From: Streptomyces sp. NRRL F-525
GTDB taxonomy: Bacteria; Actinomycetota; Actinomycetes; Streptomycetales; Streptomycetaceae
Direction of reading: 5' to 3'
Length of the DNA: 64,000 bases
Assembly (NCBI RefSeq): GCF_000716605.1
Contig: NZ_JNXE01000009.1
Coordinates: forward strand, 206,800 to 270,799
A program made the position numbers and the translations under genes. Below the pieces are notes generated by a model. That model was given only the letters and a program-made list of their open reading frames with translations, had not been told where the DNA came from and made no database searches. Below, in pieces: positions 57,541 through 64,000 of the stretch. The stretch's first letter is position 1. Every line of letters begins with the position of its first letter.

Positions 57541-58852
57541 ATCGGGTCGCGTACTCAAGGTCGCGGCCGCCCTCACCGCCGTACAGACCATCGCCGTACT
57601 GCTGGCCACCCGCGCCTTCGCGGCCCCCTCACCGACCCCGACCCCCACAGGGAAGGCGGAGTGCAAGCTCCTCGTCGGCGACGCCAAGGACATCTGCGAG
57701 AACGGCAAGGCCGGTGCCGGTTCCGGGACCACCACGCCCAGCACCACCGACACCCTCGACCCCCTCTCCTCCCTGGGAAAGGGCTGCGCCGAAGCCGCCT
57801 CCTGGACCATCGACAAACTCAGCGACGCCGTCAAAGAGACCGCGAACGTCGACTTCACGAACCCCCGGTTCCTTCAGCAGTACGCCGTCGTCTTCGCCGC
57901 CTCGACGATCCTCACGCTCCTCCTGTGGCTCCTCGCGGTAGCGAAGCGCGCGGTACGAGGCGTCCCCCTCACCACCGCGATCTCCGAGGCCATCGGCTTC
58001 CTCTGGCTCACGGTCATCGCCTCCGCGTTCACCCCCCTGATCCTGTACACCGTCGTCTCCGCCACCGACGGCATCACCCAGGTCCTCGCGAAAACCACCG
58101 GCGACCAGACCGACACCTTCTTCGGCACCTTCTCCGGCGCCCTCGCCAAGGGCAACAACATCGGCGGCGGCCCGATCATGCTGATCGTGGTCTCCCTGGT
58201 CAGCATCCTCGCCGCCGGCGTCCTCTGGCTGGAGCTCGTCATCCGCGCCGCCCTCCTCTACGTCGGCGCCCTCCTCGGCACCGTCGTCTACGCGGGCCTC
58301 GTCGACAAGAACCTGTGGGGCCACGTCCGCCGCTGGGCCGGCATCATGATCGCGGTGATCCTGGTCAAACCGGTCATCGTGATCGTGCTCGGCCTGGCCG
58401 GCGCGCTGTCCACCGCCGACGGCCCGGACTCGTTCTCCGCCGTCGTCTCCGGCCTCGCGATCATCCTGCTCGCCATCTTCGCCAGCGCGATGATCTACCG
58501 CTTCGTCCCCGGCTTCGGCGACGAGATCGCCGGCGGCCGCAACAACCGCATCATGCAGGGCGCCGAGGGCAAGGCCGCCGCGGTCATCAGCTCCCCGGCC
58601 ACCATGGTCGCCCAGGGCATCAAGACCCACAGCGCCCGCACGAACGACGGCGGGGGCGGCCAGTCCTCGTCCGGCGGCGGCGCCCGCCCGTCCAACCCGG
58701 TCTCCGGCGGCGTCGCGGCCCACAGCAGCCGCCCGTCGAGCGGCGGCGGCGGAGCCGTCCCCTCCGCCGCGCCCGCACCCCGCCAGAGCCCGGCGAACAC
58801 CCCGCACGCCAGCAACGCCCGCAACAACCGCACGGGAGGTGAAGGGCGTTGA
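57530..58852 (+). CDS. Polytopic membrane protein, VirB6/TrbL-like
   Basis: The 440-residue protein has a cleavable signal (VAAALTAVQTIAVLLATRAF, then AAPSP), a Cys-containing linker, and six or seven helices (QYAVVFAASTILTLLLWLLA; IGFLWLTVIASAFTPLILYT; IMLIVVSLVSILAAGVLWLE; ALLYVGALLGTVVYAGLVD; MIAVILVKPVIVIVLGLAGA). A Gly/Ser/Pro-rich cytoplasmic tail of ~100 residues follows. This matches VirB6/TrbL-type channel proteins. It overlaps the next gene by four bases. Confidence 0.7.
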   Translation: MPGKSGRVLKVAAALTAVQTIAVLLATRAFAAPSPTPTPTGKAECKLLVGDAKDICENGKAGAGSGTTTPSTTDTLDPLSSLGKGCAEAASWTIDKLSDAVKETANVDFTNPRFLQQYAVVFAASTILTLLLWLLAVAKRAVRGVPLTTAISEAIGFLWLTVIASAFTPLILYTVVSATDGITQVLAKTTGDQTDTFFGTFSGALAKGNNIGGGPIMLIVVSLVSILAAGVLWLELVIRAALLYVGALLGTVVYAGLVDKNLWGHVRRWAGIMIAVILVKPVIVIVLGLAGALSTADGPDSFSAVVSGLAIILLAIFASAMIYRFVPGFGDEIAGGRNNRIMQGAEGKAAAVISSPATMVAQGIKTHSARTNDGGGGQSSSGGGARPSNPVSGGVAAHSSRPSSGGGGAVPSAAPAPRQSPANTPHASNARNNRTGGEGR

Positions 58853-60408
58853 CGACAGAGTCCCACCTGTCCCATCCGATCACGCCCCGCCGGACATATC
58901 TCATCGGCCGTGCCCGGCCGAACGCGATCGTCGGCAAGAATCGCGAGACCGGCGAGATCGCGCTCATCATCGTGGGCGCGTTCCTCGGCATGATGAGCGG
59001 ACTCCTCGTCCCCGTCCTGTCCCTGCGCATCGTGCTCCTGACGGGCTTCCCGATGCTCGCGCTGATGGCGGTCTACGTGCCGTACAAGCGCCGTACGTTC
59101 TACAAGTGGTTCGAGATCAACCGCAGTTACAAGCGAACCCTGCGCAACGGCACGACGTACCGCTCCTCCGTCATGGAGGCCGGCGTCCACCTCGACGGAC
59201 GCGAGGTGGAGATCGGCCCGCCGCCGGGCATCGGCCGCATCAACTGGCTGGCCGCCCCCTTCGGCCCCGACGAGATCGCGGTCCTCCTGCACGCCGACCG
59301 CCGTACGGTCACCGCGGCGATCGAGATCGAGGGCCCGGGCGTCGGCCTGCGCGACAGCGAGGACCAGGAGGCCCTCGTCGACCGCTTCGGCACGCTGCTG
59401 AAGCACGTGGCGAACGGCGACGGCTTCGTCACCCGTATCCAGATGCTCGCCCGCACCCTCCCCGCCGACCCGGACGCGCACGCCAAGGACGTCGCCCAGC
59501 GCGGCGACGAGAAGTCACTGACCTGGCTCCAGCAGTCGTACGACCAACTGCAGTCGATGGTGTCCACCAGCAGCGAGCAGCACCGCGCCTACCTCGTCGC
59601 CTGTATGCACTTCAACCGCGAACTCTCCGCCGAGGCCCACGCGATGGCCCGCGCGTCCCGCCCCCACGCGGGCCGCAAGCTGGACCGCGACGCGGGCCTC
59701 GCGGTCGTCATGGCGCGCGAGTTGACGGACATCTGCTCCCGCCTCCAGGAAGCCGACATCCGCGTACGGCAGCCGCTCGGCCAGGGCCGGCTCGCCTCGC
59801 TGATCCACTCCATGTACGACCCGGACCACCCCATCGACCACCTCCAGGCGATGACGAAGCGCAACGCCTGGCCGGCCGAACTCGACGCCATGGAACCGAC
59901 GTTCCTCCAGGCGAAGACCCGTGAGTCGTCGACCCGCGAACCGTGGTGCCACGCCACGGCCTGGGTGAAGGAGTGGCCGATGACCCCGGTCGGAGTCAAC
60001 TTCCTGGCGCCCCTCCTCGTCCACACCCCGGACGTCATCCGCACGGTCGCCGTCACGATGGACCTCGAACCCACCGAGGTCGCCATCGAGCGCATGCTGA
60101 CCGAGAAGACGAACGACGAGGCCGACGCCTCCCGCGCCGCCAAGATGAACCGCACCGTCGACCCCCGTGACGTGGCCGCCCACGGCCGCATGGACCAGCG
60201 CGGCGAGGACCTGGCGAGCGGCGCGGCCGGGGTGAACCTGGTCGGCTACATCACCGTCTCCTCCCGCAACCCCGAGGCCCTCGCGCGCGACAAGCGCACG
60301 ATAAGGGCGTCCGCAGGCAAGTCGTATCTGAAGCTGGAGTGGTGCGACCGCGAGCACCACCGCGCGTTTGTGAACACACTGCCGTTCGCCACCGGCATCC
60401 GGAGGTAG
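58849..60408 (+). CDS. SCO6880-family protein (VirB3 plus VirB4 N-domain-like)
   Basis: The 519-residue protein has two N-terminal helices (IALIIVGAFLGMMSGLLVPV; IVLLTGFPMLALMAVYVPYK), like VirB3/PrgI, then a soluble region with VTAAIEIEGPGVGLRDSEDQ and AWVKEWPMTPVGVNFLAPLL that resembles the N-terminal domain of VirB4/CagE. It has no ATP-binding motif. The next gene encodes the ATPase part, so the usual VirB4 seems to be split in two. The name SCO6880 family is from recall of database naming. Confidence 0.75.
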   Translation: MTTESHLSHPITPRRTYLIGRARPNAIVGKNRETGEIALIIVGAFLGMMSGLLVPVLSLRIVLLTGFPMLALMAVYVPYKRRTFYKWFEINRSYKRTLRNGTTYRSSVMEAGVHLDGREVEIGPPPGIGRINWLAAPFGPDEIAVLLHADRRTVTAAIEIEGPGVGLRDSEDQEALVDRFGTLLKHVANGDGFVTRIQMLARTLPADPDAHAKDVAQRGDEKSLTWLQQSYDQLQSMVSTSSEQHRAYLVACMHFNRELSAEAHAMARASRPHAGRKLDRDAGLAVVMARELTDICSRLQEADIRVRQPLGQGRLASLIHSMYDPDHPIDHLQAMTKRNAWPAELDAMEPTFLQAKTRESSTREPWCHATAWVKEWPMTPVGVNFLAPLLVHTPDVIRTVAVTMDLEPTEVAIERMLTEKTNDEADASRAAKMNRTVDPRDVAAHGRMDQRGEDLASGAAGVNLVGYITVSSRNPEALARDKRTIRASAGKSYLKLEWCDREHHRAFVNTLPFATGIRR

Positions 60409-60415
60409 GGCTCAG

Positions 60416-61849
60416 ATGCGGGATCCGCTGTCCGTCCTCACCGACGCCTTCACGTCCTTCCTCTTCGGAAAGATCGAGTCCACCCGCCTCCCGGTCCGCA
60501 CCTCGACGGGCCAGGCCCAGGCGGTCTATCTCCCCACGGCCGCCCCCGGGTTGGGCGACTCGGGCGTCATCATCGGCCGCGAGGTCTACTCCGGCAAGGG
60601 CTACATCTACGACCCCTTCCAGCTCTACGGCCAGCAACTCCCCGCCCCCCACTGGCTGGTGCTCGGCGAGTCGGGCAACGGCAAGTCGGCCCTGGAGAAG
60701 ACGTACGTCCTACGCCAACTGCGCTTCCGCGACCGCCAGGTGGTCGTCCTGGACGCCCAGGGCGAGGACGGCGTCGGCGAATGGAACCTGATCGCGGAGG
60801 AGTTGGGGATAACTCCTATCCGCCTGGACCCAACCGCCGCCCTGGACATGGGAATCCGCCTCAACCCCCTCGACCCCGCGATCACGACGACAGGCCAACT
60901 CGCCCTGCTCCGAACGATCATCGAGGTGGCGATGGGCCACGGCCTCGACGAACGCTCCGGCTTCGCGCTGAAGGTGGCGCACGCCTACGTCAACGAGACG
61001 ATCGTCGAACGCCAGCCCGTCCTGATGGACATCGTCGAGCAACTACGGCACCCGGAACCGGAGTCGGCCGAGGCGATGAACGTCGCCATAGACGACGTAC
61101 GCGCCTGGGGCCTGGACGTGGCCCTCGTCATCGACCGCCTGGTCGACGGCGACCTCCGCGGCATGTTCGACGGCCCGACGACGGTGGGCATCGACCTCGA
61201 CGCCCCCCTGATCGTCTTCGACCTGTCCCACATCGACCGCAACTCCATCGCCATGCCCATCCTGATGGCGATCGTCGGCGTCTGGCTGGAGCACACCTGG
61301 ATCCGCCCCGACCGGAAGAAGCGCATCTTCCTGGTCGAGGAGGCCTGGCACATCATCAACAGCCCCTTCGTCGCCCAACTCTTCCAGCGCCTGCTGAAGT
61401 TCGGCCGCCGCCTGGGCCTGTCGTTCGTGGCGGTGGTCCACCACCTGTCGGACGTAGTCGATGGAGCCGCCGCAAAGGAGGCGGCAGCGATCCTGAAAAT
61501 GGCGTCGACGCGAACGATCTACGCCCAAAAGGCGGACGAAGCACGCGCCACGGGACGGGTGTTGGGGCTGCCACGCTGGGCGGTGGAGATCATCCCCACC
61601 CTCACTCCCGGCATCGCGGTCTGGGACGTCAACGGCAACGTCCAGGTGGTCAAACACCTGATCACCGAAACAGAACGCCCCCTGGTCTTCACCGACCGCG
61701 CGATGACCCAGTCCTCGCGCGAACACGACCAGGAAGTGACCGACGACGCCCTGCGCGCCGCCGAGTTGGAGGCCGAGGAACGCGCGGCGGCCTTCATGGA
61801 ACAACAGTTGAGCGATCTCGACGGCTCCTCCGAGTCCACGGTGGCGTGA
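60416..61849 (+). CDS. VirB4-like secretion ATPase
   Basis: The 477-residue ATPase has Walker A LVLGESGNGKSALEKT (Lys90), Walker B KKRIFLVEEAWHIINSPF, and KFGRRLGLSFVAVVHHLSD plus ILKMASTRTIYAQKADEARA, the classical VirB4 motif series. It drives assembly of, or transport through, the type IV channel at the membrane. GGAGG before the ATG overlaps the end of the preceding gene. Confidence 0.85.
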   Translation: MRDPLSVLTDAFTSFLFGKIESTRLPVRTSTGQAQAVYLPTAAPGLGDSGVIIGREVYSGKGYIYDPFQLYGQQLPAPHWLVLGESGNGKSALEKTYVLRQLRFRDRQVVVLDAQGEDGVGEWNLIAEELGITPIRLDPTAALDMGIRLNPLDPAITTTGQLALLRTIIEVAMGHGLDERSGFALKVAHAYVNETIVERQPVLMDIVEQLRHPEPESAEAMNVAIDDVRAWGLDVALVIDRLVDGDLRGMFDGPTTVGIDLDAPLIVFDLSHIDRNSIAMPILMAIVGVWLEHTWIRPDRKKRIFLVEEAWHIINSPFVAQLFQRLLKFGRRLGLSFVAVVHHLSDVVDGAAAKEAAAILKMASTRTIYAQKADEARATGRVLGLPRWAVEIIPTLTPGIAVWDVNGNVQVVKHLITETERPLVFTDRAMTQSSREHDQEVTDDALRAAELEAEERAAAFMEQQLSDLDGSSESTVA

Positions 61850-61865
61850 ACGGCGGTGGCATGAC

Positions 61866-63320
61866 ATGAGACCGGACGACGGTGGACGCGAGCGCCAAGG
61901 GGGCATCCCCGACGGCCTGTTGGTGAGCCTGCTCGCGTTCCTCATCGGCATGACGCTGCTGGTGTGGTCGGCGACGGGCCTGGCCGCCCTGTTCTCCAAG
62001 GGCAGTTGGCCGACCGGCGTGACCTTCGCCCGCACCCCGACCGCCATGCGCCACCTGATCGCCCAGCCTCACGACATCGCCGGCGCCTGGCCCCAGTCCC
62101 CACCCACCGAGTTCTCCGGCTACGGCCTCTTCTGGGGCCTGTTCATCGGCCAGTTGATGATCCTGGTCGTCCTGACGGTGTTCGTGATGGGCACGCTGGC
62201 GAGATGGCGAGCGGTGAGGGCGAGGGGGCGGGCGAAGGCCCTGGCTGCGCCGCCATCACCGGAACCGCACGAGGTACCGGCCCAACGCCCGGAGCCACAA
62301 CAGCAGTTGCAGCCGCAGCCAACGGTCGTCCTGGAACAGGCGGCACCCGCACCCATCACGTCAACTTCTCTGGCCAACGGCGAACGGGTGGGTGGGTGGG
62401 AAAAAATCCTCCTGGCGACGGCGGAAAGCCGCCAATCCACAGCCACTCAAGCCGTACGGGACGCAGAAGGCCCAGCCCTGGTAGTCACGTCCAACAAGAC
62501 GGTCTGGCAGGACACCAAGGACGCCAGAGCCAAACTGGGCCCAGTCCTCCTCTACGACCCCACCCACCTCTGCGACACCCCGGCCCGCCTCCACTGGTCC
62601 CCCACCACGGGCTGCGAGGACAAACAAACAGCCCTGAAAAGAGCCACCGCCCTCCTCACCCCGGTAAGACCCACCGCAAAGATCGACCAGGCGGTAGCCG
62701 ACACAGCCGAGACACTCCTCCGCAGCTACCTGCACGCCGCCGCGATCGACGGCCGCACCATCCGCCACGTCCACCGCTGGTCCCAGGGCACCCAGATTCA
62801 AGACGCGGTACGCGTCCTCCGCACGAACCCCAAGGCGGCCCCCGGAGCGGCAGGCGAACTGGAAGCGGCCCTCACGTCCCACCCCGAACGCCGGGACATC
62901 GCCCAGGAGTTGACGAGCCGCGCGCTCTCCTCCCTCTTCACGGTCAACATCCGCGAAGCCTGCACACCCAACCGAACTGACGCCCTCTCCTTGGATTCCT
63001 TCGCGAACGAAGGGGGCACGCTTTATCTGGTCGGTGAATCCATCGAGGACCCCCGTACGAACCCGGGCGCGATGCCTCTCCTCACCGCCCTCGCATCAAG
63101 CGTGGTCGAGCGCGGCCGGCACATGGCCGAACGGTCATCGGCCGGTCGCCTCGACCCACCAATGACGCTTGTCCTGGACGACGTAGCCGCCGTGGCCCCG
63201 CTCCCCCAGCTCCCGGAACTCCTCGCCACAGGCGCGGACCGAGGCCTGCCGACCCTGGCCCTCCTCCGCTCCAGAGAACAGGCCAGAGCCCGCTGGCCCC
63301 ACCACGAACTACCGGCCTAG
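61866..63320 (+). CDS. VirD4/TraG-like protein lacking a P-loop
   Basis: The 484-residue protein has two N-terminal helices (LLVSLLAFLIGMTLLVWSAT; WGLFIGQLMILVVLTVFVMG), a Pro/Gln-rich linker and a TraD/VirD4-type core (PALVVTSNKTVWQDTKDARA; LYDPTHLCDTPARLHWSPTT; MTLVLDDVAAVAPLPQLPEL). The position of the P-loop reads WEKILLATAESRQSTATQAV, and no GK pair exists anywhere in the protein, so it should not hydrolyse ATP normally. The Walker B has DD for DE. It also ends early after LALLRSREQARARWP. A G-quadruplex repeat lies in its coding region just before this site. Confidence 0.7.
   Translation: MRPDDGGRERQGGIPDGLLVSLLAFLIGMTLLVWSATGLAALFSKGSWPTGVTFARTPTAMRHLIAQPHDIAGAWPQSPPTEFSGYGLFWGLFIGQLMILVVLTVFVMGTLARWRAVRARGRAKALAAPPSPEPHEVPAQRPEPQQQLQPQPTVVLEQAAPAPITSTSLANGERVGGWEKILLATAESRQSTATQAVRDAEGPALVVTSNKTVWQDTKDARAKLGPVLLYDPTHLCDTPARLHWSPTTGCEDKQTALKRATALLTPVRPTAKIDQAVADTAETLLRSYLHAAAIDGRTIRHVHRWSQGTQIQDAVRVLRTNPKAAPGAAGELEAALTSHPERRDIAQELTSRALSSLFTVNIREACTPNRTDALSLDSFANEGGTLYLVGESIEDPRTNPGAMPLLTALASSVVERGRHMAERSSAGRLDPPMTLVLDDVAAVAPLPQLPELLATGADRGLPTLALLRSREQARARWPHHELPA
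62374..62403 (+). repeat. G-quadruplex element inside the VirD4-like gene
   Basis: Matches the inverted repeat copy at 39975-40004 at 27 of 30 positions, including GGGTGGGTGGGTGGG (62386-62400). Here it encodes ANGERVGGWEK. Confidence 0.8.
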
Positions 63321-63338
63321 CAAAGGCACTTACGGCCC

Positions 63339-63884
63339 CTACGGCCGCTCGACCACCATCTCCAGCTCACGCTCGTCCGCGTTGCCGCCCAACGGCACGA
63401 CGACGCCCGTAGGGACGAAGCCGACCTTGCCGTAGAACCGCCGGGCCCGCTCGTTGTCCTCATGCACGATGAGCCGCACCCGCTCAACCCCGCGCCCCCA
63501 GGCCCACTCCAGCGCCGCGTCGAAGAGCACCTCGGTCAGCCCGATGCCCCGCACCTCCGGCCGCACGAACACCCCGACGAGGTGCCCCTGCTTCCGCTCG
63601 ACCGCAAAGCCGGCCCAGTCAACGGTCCCGGCCTCCTCAAGCAGCACGGTCACCGTCCCGACCCACTCCCCGTCAGGCCCCTCGGCAATGATCTGCTGAG
63701 CCTTCTCAGCACCTTCGGCAGCCCCTACGGCCCGCTCCTGATAGAAGGAGTCCGGCTGGGCCAGCGCCGTGTCGTAGGTCTCCAGAAAGGCAAGGTGCGC
63801 GACGGGATCCTTCAGGGCGACGAGCCGCAGCTCCTTCGCCGCGGCCCACTCGTCGGCGCGTATCGACCGGATCTTGTAGTTCAT
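63339..63884 (-). CDS. GNAT-family N-acetyltransferase
   Basis: The 181-residue protein has the acetyl-CoA site LVGVFVRPEVRGIGLTEVLF (R-x-x-G-x-G/L region) and HEDNERARRFYGKVGFVPTG. It acetylates an unknown amine, perhaps an antibiotic or protein. The ATG at 63884 is seven bases from TACCGT on the minus strand, suggesting a leaderless mRNA. It converges with the type IV-like operon and lies just downstream of the rRNA operon. Confidence 0.85.
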   Translation of the reverse strand: MNYKIRSIRADEWAAAKELRLVALKDPVAHLAFLETYDTALAQPDSFYQERAVGAAEGAEKAQQIIAEGPDGEWVGTVTVLLEEAGTVDWAGFAVERKQGHLVGVFVRPEVRGIGLTEVLFDAALEWAWGRGVERVRLIVHEDNERARRFYGKVGFVPTGVVVPLGGNADERELEMVVERP

Positions 63885-63909
63885 GCCAGCCACGGTAGCC
63901 GAAACGCAG

Positions 63910-63945
63910 AAAACCCCCGTACCGAATTAACGGTACGGGGGTTTT
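63910..63945 (-). terminator. rRNA operon terminator
   Basis: AAAACCCCCGTACCG and CGGTACGGGGGTTTT form a perfect 15-bp stem with a six-base loop right after the 5S rRNA end, with a T run in the minus direction. A classic intrinsic terminator. Confidence 0.93.
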
Positions 63946-63956
63946 CGCAATATTTG

Positions 63957-64000
63957 TTCGGCGGCGTCCTACTCTCCCACAGGGTCCCCCCTGCAGTACC
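63957..64000 (-). rRNA. rrf: 5S ribosomal RNA, 3' end only
   Basis: The minus strand reads GGTACTGCAGGGGGGACCCT, then GTGGGAGAGTAGGACGCCGC, the conserved 3' third of actinobacterial 5S rRNA. The rest lies beyond the window. Confidence 0.93.

Noticed and set aside
56214..63320. Type IV-like operon considered as an integrated conjugative element.
   Set aside because: No integrase, excisionase, relaxase, tRNA attachment site or flanking direct repeat was seen in the window.

Overview
The window is high-GC actinobacterial chromosome, almost certainly Streptomyces. The reasons are the codon bias (nearly every third position G or C), frequent GTG and some TTG starts, a clear GlnR, mycothiol synthase, and PHO boxes in front of pstS. 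Gene order from the glnR region to the pst/pit region matches what I recall of the S. coelicolor core around glnR (SCO4159), mshD, ppk, pstS and pitH1. The right edge runs into the 3' end of a 5S rRNA on the minus strand, so a ribosomal RNA operon lies just outside.

Left part (1-10.5 kb). A cysteine-rich leader peptide precedes a thiosulfate sulfurtransferase. Next come a DUF2993 protein, a membrane protein, a MoaD-like sulfur carrier and an alpha/beta hydrolase. Divergent from these are the nitrogen regulator GlnR, a LacI regulator, and a membrane-anchored S1C (HtrA-like) protease followed by an MprA/MprB-like two-component system.

10.5-20.8 kb. An XRE/DUF397 pair and small unknown genes are followed by an epoxide hydrolase divergent from a CGNR zinc-finger regulator, and an orphan response regulator. 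Then comes the most unusual locus: five tandem paralogous genes for 37-42 residue Lys/Pro/Ala-rich peptides with no acidic residues, read towards an ABC exporter (15836-18739, minus strand). A secreted 5'-nucleotidase follows.

20.9-31 kb. mshD; a five-gene ECF sigma / anti-sigma / ABC operon; and divergently a GntR (YtrA-type) repressor with an ABC ATPase and three paralogous permeases behind a perfect 16-bp-arm palindrome.

31-42.5 kb is a phosphate block: ppk, CHAD protein, NUDIX hydrolase, pstSCAB behind PHO boxes, then pitH with its DUF47 partner. An array of G-quadruplex-forming repeats separates pst from pit. A CsoR copper regulator with its operator ends this block.

42.5-56 kb is mixed: a lipoprotein, a Tat-exported flavin oxidase, a PAP2 phosphatase, a transglycosylase/NlpC protein, a trypsin-like protease, two divergent SDR/TetR pairs, and two tandemly duplicated sedolisin-type proteases that each carry their own upstream hairpin and terminator.

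56-63.3 kb is a six-gene type IV secretion-like operon: VirB2-, VirB8/TcpC-, VirB6-like proteins, an SCO6880-family protein, a VirB4-like ATPase and a VirD4-like protein. No relaxase is present, and the VirD4-like protein has lost its P-loop. A GNAT acetyltransferase and the 5S rRNA close the window. I saw no CRISPR array, tRNA, insertion sequence or prophage.
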